From NCBI GenBank assembly GCA_025451095.1, contig JANWLB010000015.1:1-32776 (forward strand): a DNA stretch of 32,776 nt, given 5' to 3'. The notes under the pieces are model-generated. The model did no database searches, was not told the origin of the DNA, and saw only the letters and a program-made list of their open reading frames with translations. Position 1 is the first letter of the stretch. Each line of letters begins with the position of its first letter. The translations under genes were made by a program, and so were the position numbers. This document shows, piece by piece, positions 24,025 to 31,768 of this stretch. The DNA comes from Alphaproteobacteria bacterium. Lineage in GTDB: Bacteria; Pseudomonadota; Alphaproteobacteria; Micavibrionales; Micavibrionaceae.

Positions 24025-25179
24025 ATGTCGTCTTTGTACCGCTTTACTCGCCCTTTTCTGTTCAGCATGGATCCGGAAACGGCGCACAACATGGCGCTGG
24101 CCGCCCTGAAAGCCAGCCTGATACCGCCCCTGAAGACACTCGCCAGTCCGCGCCTGGAGACCGTGCTGTGGGACAGGAAATTTCCCAACCCGGTTGGGCT
24201 GGCCGCAGGCTTCGATAAAAATGCCGTCGCCATCGGGCCCCTGCTTCGGATGGGTTTTGGTTTCGTCGAGGCCGGAACTGTCACGCCGAAGCCGCAGACG
24301 GGCAACCCGAAACCCCGCGTTTTCCGCGATGCTGACAGCCGTTCGGTGATCAACGCTATGGGATTCCCTAACGAGGGCCTGTCAAAATTCCGCTCAAACA
24401 TAGAAAAATTCCTGGAACACCGTCCCCGCCCGGCCGGGCTGATCGGCATCAATATCGGCATGAACAAGGAGCAGAAGGTGCCAGAGCGCGATTACTGCCT
24501 TCTGTTGCGCGAGCTGGGGGCGCTGGCGGACTATATAACTGTCAATATCTCATCCCCCAACACGCCGGGCCTGCGCGACCTTCAGAGCAAGGAGTCCCTG
24601 CACCGTCTGCTTAAAGAAATTTTGGCTGAGCGTGAAAAATCCTGCCGCTCCGCTCCGCCGCCGCTGCTGGTCAAGCTGGCCCCCGACATGGACGAATCCC
24701 AGCAAGAGGAAACGGCCGCCATCTTAATGGAATCCGGAATTGACGGTCTTGTCCTTACCAACACCACGATCAGCCGCCCTTCGGATCTGCCGGCCGGCTT
24801 TTCGGCGCGCAAAGGCGGGCTAAGCGGCAAAAAACTGACCGGCCTGTCCACCTCTGTAATCCACAATTTTTACCGTTTTACAGACGGCAAACTGCCTCTA
24901 ATCGGCGTGGGCGGGGTTTCTACAGCCGGCGATGCCTGGGAGAAAATCCGGGCCGGGGCAAGCCTGATCCAGCTATATACAGCACTGGCTTTTGAGGGAC
25001 CTTGTGTGGTAAACGACATAAATACAGGGCTGCTGAAACATCTGGACCAGGCCGGGCTCTCTCATATTGGCGAAGCCGTCGGAATGGCTCATGGTCGGAA
25101 CTCCGGTGCCGGGGAGAGCGGGGCAAGGAAGAATGATAAACCACGCCGAGACGATAAAAAATCTTCTAAAAAAAGCTGA
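24025..25179 (+). CDS. pyrD: Class 2 dihydroorotate dehydrogenase (quinone)
   Basis: The 384-residue enzyme oxidises dihydroorotate to orotate with quinone, at the membrane, in pyrimidine synthesis. I chose the ATG at 24025 (MSSLYRFTRPFLFSMDPETAHN) because the upstream ATG at 23998 lies inside pgsA. The N-terminal helix with PETAHN is class 2-specific. NPVGLAAGFDKNA and GFVEAGTVTPKPQTGNPKPR bind FMN. NISSPNTPGLRDLQ carries the catalytic Ser loop, TNTTISR the substrate loop, and LIGVGGVSTAGDAWEKIRAGA the phosphate site. The C-terminal ~25 residues form an unusual basic tail (KNDKPRRDDKKSSKKS) beyond the normal fold, and they overlap the tipF start. Confidence 0.95.
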   Translation: MSSLYRFTRPFLFSMDPETAHNMALAALKASLIPPLKTLASPRLETVLWDRKFPNPVGLAAGFDKNAVAIGPLLRMGFGFVEAGTVTPKPQTGNPKPRVFRDADSRSVINAMGFPNEGLSKFRSNIEKFLEHRPRPAGLIGINIGMNKEQKVPERDYCLLLRELGALADYITVNISSPNTPGLRDLQSKESLHRLLKEILAEREKSCRSAPPPLLVKLAPDMDESQQEETAAILMESGIDGLVLTNTTISRPSDLPAGFSARKGGLSGKKLTGLSTSVIHNFYRFTDGKLPLIGVGGVSTAGDAWEKIRAGASLIQLYTALAFEGPCVVNDINTGLLKHLDQAGLSHIGEAVGMAHGRNSGAGESGARKNDKPRRDDKKSSKKS

Positions 25180-26458
25180 CCGGCGCATTGTTGCCGCAGC
25201 TTACGGCTGCACCTGCGTCCTTTCTCTCATCATTCTGGCCTCGCTCGGCCTTTCCGCCGAATTCATAATCATGATGGGTGCGATTTTAACCTTGTGCGGA
25301 CTTCTTCTTTATGACGTCTTCAGCCGCCGTCAGTGGGAAAGCGTCGTTACCGAAAAAATCCGTATCATGTCCGAATATCACGACCGCCTGGTCCGGGAGG
25401 TCTCCCGTAACCGCAGTGATCTGGCCATGCTGCGCGAAGCCCTGTCCGATACCGCCACCCATGTCGAGGAGCAGGGCCGCCGCGCCAATCCGTCTGCCAG
25501 CATAGAGGCGCGGATGATCGAAACCATCGTCGCGCAGCTGAAATCCCTTGGCGCCCGCCAGGAACAGCGCATCATCGAAATACGGCATAATCCCTATATC
25601 ATGGAGCTTGAAATGTCGCCGCCCCCTCCGGTGCGGGAGCCGCGTTTCAACAGCGACATGGATTCAGAGATCATGCCTGACTTTGAGAAAATCAGCGATT
25701 CCGTCGTTCTTGACCTGATCAATCATGCCGTGCGGAACGATTCCGTTGAAGTCTTCATGCAGCCTATCGTCAGCCTGCCGCAAAGAAAAACACGGTTTTA
25801 TGAAGTATATGGCCGTATCCGCGCAGGCGCCGGGACTTATGTTCCGGCTGCGCGCTATCTCGACCTGGCCCACCGTGAACAACTGGTGCCTGCCATCGAC
25901 AATCTTCTTCTCCTGCGCTGCTTGCAGTTGCTGCATACACGGCGCAAAGGCGAAAGCGACGTTGCCTATATACTCAACATCGCGGGCGCCACACTGAGCG
26001 ATCGCGGCTTCATGGGCGACCTTGTCAATTTTCTCTCCCAGAACAGGCCAATGGCAGCGCGTCTCATTTTCGAAATTCCCCAAAAAGACATGACCGCGCT
26101 GGGCGAGATCATTGTTCCGGTCATGCGTGGCCTGACCCAGCTCGGTTGCCGCTTTTCGATGGACGGCGTACGCCAGCGCCGGCTGGACGTTAACCAGCTC
26201 AAGAGCCGCCAGATTCGATTCATCAAGATGGACGCCGCCTGGCTGATCAAGGAAGGAAAGGCGCAGGATGGTTTTTCGCGCATCATCCGCCTGAAAAAAC
26301 AACTCGACGCCGCCGGGATCGACATGATCGTCGAGAAAATCGAGAACGAGAACATCCTGCGCGAATTGCTGGATTTCAACATCGATTTCGGCCAGGGCTA
26401 TCTTTTCGGCAAGCCGGACACACCTGCCACCTGGGGCGAGGCCCGCAACGTCGCCTGA
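25133..26458 (+). CDS. tipF: TipF-like protein: transmembrane region plus degenerate EAL domain
   Basis: The ATG at 25133 follows AAGGAAG and gives 441 residues; an upstream ATG at 25067 would lie deep in pyrD. Two hydrophobic helices (~residues 18-60) are followed by a coiled-coil-like region (~75-160), a proline-rich linker and an EAL domain (~185-430). This is the layout of Caulobacter TipF, a c-di-GMP-responsive factor that directs flagellar assembly to the new pole. The EAL motif reads EVY (224-226) and the usual DDFG reads MDGV (343-346); IKMD and the GQGYLFGKP end are kept. It is therefore probably a binding protein rather than an active phosphodiesterase. The start overlaps pyrD by 47 bases. 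Confidence 0.78.
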   Translation: MINHAETIKNLLKKADRRIVAAAYGCTCVLSLIILASLGLSAEFIIMMGAILTLCGLLLYDVFSRRQWESVVTEKIRIMSEYHDRLVREVSRNRSDLAMLREALSDTATHVEEQGRRANPSASIEARMIETIVAQLKSLGARQEQRIIEIRHNPYIMELEMSPPPPVREPRFNSDMDSEIMPDFEKISDSVVLDLINHAVRNDSVEVFMQPIVSLPQRKTRFYEVYGRIRAGAGTYVPAARYLDLAHREQLVPAIDNLLLLRCLQLLHTRRKGESDVAYILNIAGATLSDRGFMGDLVNFLSQNRPMAARLIFEIPQKDMTALGEIIVPVMRGLTQLGCRFSMDGVRQRRLDVNQLKSRQIRFIKMDAAWLIKEGKAQDGFSRIIRLKKQLDAAGIDMIVEKIENENILRELLDFNIDFGQGYLFGKPDTPATWGEARNVA

Positions 26459-26518
26459 CAATACCAGCAACCCCTCTTGTAATGTCATAATTCGGCCCGT
26501 TTTTGTGTGCAAGCTCGC

Positions 26519-26546
26519 TTGTCTGGGCCCCGGTCCATGCTAGAGT
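26519..26546 (+). promoter_or_regulatory. Candidate promoter for the yejA run
   Basis: TTGTCT (26519-26524), a 16-base spacer and TAGAGT (26541-26546) lie 37 bases before the yejA ATG. The form TTG...CTAGAGT is common for housekeeping promoters in alphaproteobacteria. This is a prediction only. GGTCC/GGACC also forms an inverted repeat around the -10 region. Confidence 0.35.
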
Positions 26547-26583
26547 CCGGACCATCATCAACAGGCTGCAGGAAACGTTGCCC

Positions 26584-28422
26584 ATGCCTCGACACATGAT
26601 CATATACGTCGCTCTTCTTCTGGCCGCCGGCTGGACCCTGACGGCTACCGCCCAGACAGCACCGCAGACCGTCACGCCGCAACCCGCCATCGCCATGCAC
26701 GGCACGCCCAAATACGGCCCGGACTTTACGCATTTCGATTACACGAACCCTGCCGCGCCCAAAGGCGGCACCCTGCGCCTCTCTGCCGAAGGCACGTTCG
26801 ACAGTCTCAATCCCTTCATCGTCAAGGGCTCACCCGCCGCAGGCTTAAGCTTTCTTGGTACCGGACTTCTGTATGAAAGCCTGATGGATCAGAGCAACGA
26901 CGAACCTTTCTCCATGTATGGCGTTCTGGCGGAGACGATTGAGCTTCCCGAAGACCGCAGTTGGGTGGCGTTCAACCTGCGCCCCGAAGCGCATTGGGCC
27001 GATGGCGAGCCCATTACCGCTGCCGATGTCGTATGGACCTTCAATATCATGACGGAAAAAGGCACGCCCTTCTTCAAAGCCTATTACAACGATGTGGAGA
27101 AGGCCGAAGCGACCTCGGAGCGCCGCATTCTGTTCACCTTCAAACATGCGGGCAATACAGAGCTTCCCCTGATCGTCAGCCAGATGAGCGTCCTGCCCAT
27201 GCATTACTGGCAAAAGCCGGGACGAGACTTCGCCACCACGAGCCTGGAGCCGCCGCTGGGCAGCGGGCCTTATAAAATCGCTTCGGCCGCCGCCGGGCGC
27301 TCGATTGAATATGTGCGCGATCCCAACTGGTGGGGCGCAAAGCTGCCCATCAATAGCGGCCGCTGGAATTTCGACCGTGTTGTCTATGATTATTACCGCG
27401 ACAGCGATGTCGCGCTTGAGGCCTTCTTCGCCGGCGAGTACGACGCACGGCAGGAGAGCGTGGCCAAGCTCTGGGCCACCGCCTATGACGCACCGGCCGT
27501 TAAGGATGGGCGCATCATAAAAGCGGAAATCGAAAACCAGCGCCCGCAGGGCATACAGGGATTTCTCTATAATATCCGCCGCCCCGTCTTCAAGGATCGC
27601 GCCGTGCGTGAGGCGCTGGCCTATGCGCTTGATTTTGAGTGGTCGAACAAGCAATTCGCCTTCGGCAGCTATAAACGCTCGCGCAGCTACTTCTCAAATT
27701 CTGACCTGGAGGCCAAAGGCCTGCCGTCCGGACGAGAGCTCGAGATACTGGAAAAATTCCGGGGCCGGCTGCCTGCAGAAGTCTTCACTAAAGAGTATGC
27801 ACCTCCTTCCACGGATGGCAGCGGCAACAACCGCACCAATCTGCGCAAGGCCGTCGAACTTCTTGAAGCCGCTGGATATAAAATGGGAAGCGACGGCGTC
27901 CGCAAAAATGAAAAAACAGGACAGCGGCTTGAGTTTGAGATCATCGACGCCAACCCGGCCTTTGAACGCTGGGCTCTGCCCTTCATCAAAAATCTTGAAC
28001 GGATCGGCGTCAAGGCCTCATTCCGCGTTGTGGATGCCGCTCAGTATCAGAACCGCATGAACGATTTTGACTATGACATGACCACGGGCAGTTTCGGAGA
28101 ATCGGAATCCCCGGGCAACGAACAGCGCGATTACTGGGGCTCGGACAAGGCTGACGCACAGGGTTCGCGCAACTATATCGGCATCAAGGATCCCGTGATC
28201 GATGAGTTGATTGAGATGATAGTGCAGGCCAAAACGCGCGAAGAGCTGGTCGCCTGCACCCACGCTCTCGACCGTGTGCTGCAATGGGGTTATTACATGA
28301 TACCGCAATGGCATCATAGCGCCTGGCGCCTGGCCTGGTGGAATAAGCTGGAAAAGCCGGAGAAGCTTTCCCCGATCTCTCCGGGAATTGTCGATACCTG
28401 GTGGGCAAAAACGAAACAATGA
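26584..28422 (+). CDS. yejA: YejA-type periplasmic substrate-binding protein (family 5)
   Basis: I start at the ATG at 26584, because MPRHMIIYVALLLAAGWTL followed by TATAQT is a clear signal peptide. The longer in-frame start at 26503 would spoil it. The 612-residue product is an SBP family 5 protein: GTPKYGPDFTHFDYTNPAAP then KGGTLRLSAEGTFDSLNPF, FNLRPEAHWADGEPITAADV, GSGPYKI, and REALAYALDFEW. The length and the HFDYxNPxAPKGG opening are those of YejA, which feeds the YejBEF ABC importer (peptide uptake; in some bacteria microcin C and peptide resistance). The gene overlaps the next by ATGA. The permease gene yejB does not follow directly but comes three genes later. Confidence 0.9.
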   Translation: MPRHMIIYVALLLAAGWTLTATAQTAPQTVTPQPAIAMHGTPKYGPDFTHFDYTNPAAPKGGTLRLSAEGTFDSLNPFIVKGSPAAGLSFLGTGLLYESLMDQSNDEPFSMYGVLAETIELPEDRSWVAFNLRPEAHWADGEPITAADVVWTFNIMTEKGTPFFKAYYNDVEKAEATSERRILFTFKHAGNTELPLIVSQMSVLPMHYWQKPGRDFATTSLEPPLGSGPYKIASAAAGRSIEYVRDPNWWGAKLPINSGRWNFDRVVYDYYRDSDVALEAFFAGEYDARQESVAKLWATAYDAPAVKDGRIIKAEIENQRPQGIQGFLYNIRRPVFKDRAVREALAYALDFEWSNKQFAFGSYKRSRSYFSNSDLEAKGLPSGRELEILEKFRGRLPAEVFTKEYAPPSTDGSGNNRTNLRKAVELLEAAGYKMGSDGVRKNEKTGQRLEFEIIDANPAFERWALPFIKNLERIGVKASFRVVDAAQYQNRMNDFDYDMTTGSFGESESPGNEQRDYWGSDKADAQGSRNYIGIKDPVIDELIEMIVQAKTREELVACTHALDRVLQWGYYMIPQWHHSAWRLAWWNKLEKPEKLSPISPGIVDTWWAKTKQ

Positions 28423-29255
28423 AAACAGCCATCATCATCCCGGCCCGCTACGGTTCCACGCGCTTTCCCGGAAAGCCGCTGGCAAAGATCGGCGGCATTA
28501 CCATGCTGCAGCGAGTGGTGGAAACGGCACGGCGCGCCACAGAAGAACGCCCGGATGTCGCGCTGATGGTCGCCACCGAGGACGAGCGGATTGAAAAACA
28601 CTGCCGGGAGATCGGCATCGACTGCGTCATGACGCCGGAAGACTGCCCGACCGGTTCCGACCGTGTTCTGGAAGCTGCCCGGCGTGCGGGCGGAAAATTC
28701 GATGTGCTGATCGGCCTTCAGGGTGACGCGCCCTTTACGCCGCTTCAGGCCATACGCAGCATATGCGATGTTTTTCGCACCCGCACGGACATCGAGGTGG
28801 CCACGCCCGTGGTACGGCTGCGCTGGTCCGAACTGCTCGCCTTGCGCGAAGCTAAAAAGACAACGCCCTTCAGCGGCACTACGGCCATCATCGACGAGAG
28901 CGGTCGCGCCTTGTGGTTCAGCAAGACCATCATCCCTGCCATCCGCAGCGAGGAAAACCTGAAAAAGCAGAGCGAATATTCCCCGGTCTATCAACATATC
29001 GGCCTGTACGGCTATCGCCGCGACGTTCTGGAACGCTTTGTCAGCCTGCCGCAAAGCTACTATGAAACGCTCGAGGGGCTCGAGCAGCTGCGCCTGCTGG
29101 AAAACGGCATCCACGTTCAGGCCCTCGTCATCGAGACCGATCCCGGTCTGGCGCAGGCAGGGATCGATTCACCCGAAGACATTGTCCGCGCCGAAGCCCT
29201 GCTCGCCCGTCTGGAAAATGATTCCAAAACTCGTCCGGCAAAGAGTGCCCGCTGA
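28419..29255 (+). CDS. kdsB: KdsB-like CMP-Kdo synthetase (cytidylyltransferase)
   Basis: The 278-residue protein starts at the ATG at 28419, which overlaps the yejA stop. The N-terminal nucleotide-binding motif is AIIIPARYGSTRFPGKPL. Further family blocks are DCPTGSDRVLEAAR, LIGLQGDAPFTP (Q101-G-D-A-P), YQHIGLYGYRRDVLERF and LEGLEQLRLLENG. These fit CMP-Kdo synthetases, which activate Kdo with CTP for lipid A-core synthesis. In classical KdsB the metal-site motif is QGDEP; here the Glu is Ala, though the metal-binding Asp is kept. It may act on Kdo or a related sugar acid. The next gene encodes an O-antigen-ligase-like protein, which supports an envelope sugar role. Confidence 0.8.
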   Translation: MKTAIIIPARYGSTRFPGKPLAKIGGITMLQRVVETARRATEERPDVALMVATEDERIEKHCREIGIDCVMTPEDCPTGSDRVLEAARRAGGKFDVLIGLQGDAPFTPLQAIRSICDVFRTRTDIEVATPVVRLRWSELLALREAKKTTPFSGTTAIIDESGRALWFSKTIIPAIRSEENLKKQSEYSPVYQHIGLYGYRRDVLERFVSLPQSYYETLEGLEQLRLLENGIHVQALVIETDPGLAQAGIDSPEDIVRAEALLARLENDSKTRPAKSAR

Positions 29256-31147
29256 TGTTTCGTGAAGGCGCCAGAAAATTCGGGCACCCCCTGATTTTTC
29301 TGCCCGCCCTGGCCATTCTGGGCGGCTTTGGCTTCAGTCTTTTCTTTGAAGGCTACAGGGATATCATTTATGCGCCGGCGATATTGTGTCTGGTTGCCGC
29401 CGCGCTTACGGCCTGTCTTCCTGCCCTGTGGAGCGCCGCCCATGTGCCGCGTGCCCTTCCGGCGCTGCTGCTGCTGACATTTTGTACCTACGTCACACTT
29501 AGCCTCACATGGAGCACGGTACCCTATGCCAGCCTGGTCACATGGCTGGTGTTTTTGAGCCTACCGCTTGTGTTTTTCTCCTTGCTGATCCCTGCGCAAA
29601 ACAACCTCTTGCTCGCCGCAGCCGGATCCTCCCTTGCTGCGGCCGTGGGCGTTCTGGCGTTGTGGGCCGTCGTGCAGGCGGGACTGGGCTATATCACCCA
29701 CGGCGAACCGCGGGCGGGCGGGCCGCTACCCAACCCCAACAACCTGGCCACAATCCTGAACATGGGCCTGCTGTCCTTCATGGCCCTGACTCTCGGGATT
29801 AAAAATCGCGGCCGAAGCTTTTACGCAGCGCTGGCGCTCACGCTGATCGTCTTCGCAGGCCTTCTTTCCACGCAGAGCCGCGGCGGATTCCGGTGTTTTG
29901 CCGTCGCCGCCGCAGCACTTGTCCTTGTGCTGCGTCCACCGCGCGTCCACGTTCTTATCCTGGGCGGCGCCCTGGCCGCTCTTGCCCTTATTGCCTCGCT
30001 GAGCGTGACGGAATTCGGGAGCCGGCTGGCTGAACTGGCAACCCCCGCGCAGGATCCTAACGTAACCTCGCGTCTTGTTCTGTGGAAAGCGGCGCTGGCC
30101 TTGATTGCGGAGCATCCCTGGCGCGGTACGGGATTGGGCACGTTTTATCTTTACTATCCGCCGCACCGCCCGCCCCTGATCGATAATTCCGGCGGATTCT
30201 GGGTCCATATGGATCCCCTGCAATACGGCGTGGAAATGGGAATTATCGCCCCGATGCTTTTTTACTTTTTCCTGGCAGCCGTTCTGGAACGCACTGTGCG
30301 CGCGCTTCGCCAGGCACCGTCGGGCACGAAAGAACGTACCGTGATCGCCGGGAGTTTTTGCGCCCTGCTCGCCGCAATCCTGCACGCCCATATCTGTTTT
30401 CCGCTTTATACGATGCCCGTTCTGATCCTCTGCGGCGTCATACTGGCGGCATGGTACAAGGCAACAGGCGCCGTCATGCCCGCCGGGAGTTTTCTTAGTC
30501 TGCCGACAGAGGGCGCACAGAAATTTGTCACCAGCACCGCCCTCCTGTGCACGGCCGCCATGATTTCTTTCAGCGCCTTCAGCAGCGCCGCCGGACAGTT
30601 TTTCCTGACCCGGGGCATTGATCATATCAAGGCCGGGCAGATCAGCGCCTTTATGAACGATATTCAGAATGCCGCAAACTGGGGACCTGCCACCTTTATC
30701 GATCCGGACGTACAGCTGGCCGGATTTTATCTTGATATTCTTTCCGGTACGCCGGACGCTCTTTTTTCAAAGGAAGAGCAGATGAAAATGCGCGATACGG
30801 CGTTCGATTTGCTGGGCCGGGCAGAAAGCCTGAATCCGGCCTGGGCGGAGATTGACTACAAGCGCGCCCGGCTTTACGAAACCATGAACGACGACGAGAA
30901 GGCATTTGGCGCACTGGAAAAGGCGCTGGCCAAAAATCCGCAGCATTTCAGGGCCCGGGAAGACTACGCCCGCGCCCTGATCGCCCATGGCTGGCCGGCG
31001 GAGGCCTATGATATACTGGCCCGCGGCAGGGAATGGCCTCATGCACAGGATGTTGAAAACAGGTATAAGAAACTTATGTCAGAGATCACCGCACTCTCCA
31101 CCCTGCAAAAACAACGGCAGAAACAGGACCTGGCGGGGCAAGAATGA
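29255..31147 (+). CDS. O-antigen ligase/polymerase-like membrane protein with C-terminal TPR
   Basis: The 630-residue protein starts one base inside the kdsB-like stop (TGATG). About ten to twelve hydrophobic helices fill residues ~10-455. A Wzy_C/WaaL-type region contains LSTQSRGGF and, after a periplasmic loop, SRLVLWKAALALIAEHPW then RGTGLGTFYLYYPP, the pattern of O-antigen ligases and polymerases. Residues ~510-600 form TPR-like helix pairs (AFDLLGRAESLNPAWAEIDY, AFGALEKALAKNPQHFRARE). It probably joins or polymerises glycans on the periplasmic side of the inner membrane. Ligase and polymerase cannot be told apart from sequence. It overlaps the next gene by ATGA. Confidence 0.8.
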   Translation: MFREGARKFGHPLIFLPALAILGGFGFSLFFEGYRDIIYAPAILCLVAAALTACLPALWSAAHVPRALPALLLLTFCTYVTLSLTWSTVPYASLVTWLVFLSLPLVFFSLLIPAQNNLLLAAAGSSLAAAVGVLALWAVVQAGLGYITHGEPRAGGPLPNPNNLATILNMGLLSFMALTLGIKNRGRSFYAALALTLIVFAGLLSTQSRGGFRCFAVAAAALVLVLRPPRVHVLILGGALAALALIASLSVTEFGSRLAELATPAQDPNVTSRLVLWKAALALIAEHPWRGTGLGTFYLYYPPHRPPLIDNSGGFWVHMDPLQYGVEMGIIAPMLFYFFLAAVLERTVRALRQAPSGTKERTVIAGSFCALLAAILHAHICFPLYTMPVLILCGVILAAWYKATGAVMPAGSFLSLPTEGAQKFVTSTALLCTAAMISFSAFSSAAGQFFLTRGIDHIKAGQISAFMNDIQNAANWGPATFIDPDVQLAGFYLDILSGTPDALFSKEEQMKMRDTAFDLLGRAESLNPAWAEIDYKRARLYETMNDDEKAFGALEKALAKNPQHFRAREDYARALIAHGWPAEAYDILARGREWPHAQDVENRYKKLMSEITALSTLQKQRQKQDLAGQE

Positions 31148-31761
31148 CCACGCTGATCATCGCCCGTCACGGGAATACGTTTGAGGATAACGAACCCCCG
31201 CGCCGGATCGGGCGGCGCACCGACCTGCCCCTGACCGAAAAAGGCCGGGCGCAGGCGCGCGCTCTGGGCCGCTGGCTGCAGGAAAACGACATGCGGCCTG
31301 ATGCCATCTTCACCTCTCATCTCCGGCGCACACGGGAAACGGCGGCGCTGGCCATGATCGAGGCGCGGCTGGCTCTTCATCTTCAGAAGGAAGGTATTTT
31401 CAACGAGATCGACTATGGCCCGGATGAAAACAAAACCGAAGCAGAGGTGATGGCGCGTATCGGAGAACCAGCGCTGAAAGAATGGGACGAAAAGGCCATT
31501 GTACCGCCCGGCTGGAAGGCCGACCCGGAATCCCTGATGGACAACTGGCAGCTCTTCGGCGAACGCATTCGTAAAAGCTACCCCGGCTGCGTCGTCATGG
31601 TCATCACTTCCAACGGCATCGCCCGCTTCGCGCCCTGCCTGACGGGCGACTGGCAGGGATTTAAGGAAAAATACCCGCTGAAAATCTCCACCGGCGCCTT
31701 TTGTATCCTTGAATCATCTGATAAGGTCTGGGCAGTCCGGCACTGGAACAAGAAACCCTGA
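31144..31761 (+). CDS. Histidine phosphatase-superfamily protein (phosphoglycerate mutase-like)
   Basis: The 205-residue protein starts with [12 protein letters not shown], the RHG motif holding the nucleophile His9, followed by [20 protein letters not shown] and [11 protein letters not shown], which are further phosphate-pocket blocks. [15 protein letters not shown] carries the acidic residue region. Where the family normally has a second catalytic histidine (xSHGG/xTHG), this protein has [10 protein letters not shown], with Asn157 at that place. It may therefore have altered or lost activity, or belong to a subfamily that uses Asn. The substrate is unknown. It sits in an envelope-sugar run between the O-antigen-ligase-like gene and yejB. 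Confidence 0.8.
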   Translation: MTTLIIARHGNTFEDNEPPRRIGRRTDLPLTEKGRAQARALGRWLQENDMRPDAIFTSHLRRTRETAALAMIEARLALHLQKEGIFNEIDYGPDENKTEAEVMARIGEPALKEWDEKAIVPPGWKADPESLMDNWQLFGERIRKSYPGCVVMVITSNGIARFAPCLTGDWQGFKEKYPLKISTGAFCILESSDKVWAVRHWNKKP

Positions 31762-31768
31762 AAATCAA

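Noticed and set aside
26503-26583. Earlier start for yejA at 26503
   Set aside because: It would put 27 residues before a clear signal peptide and would overlap the candidate promoter.
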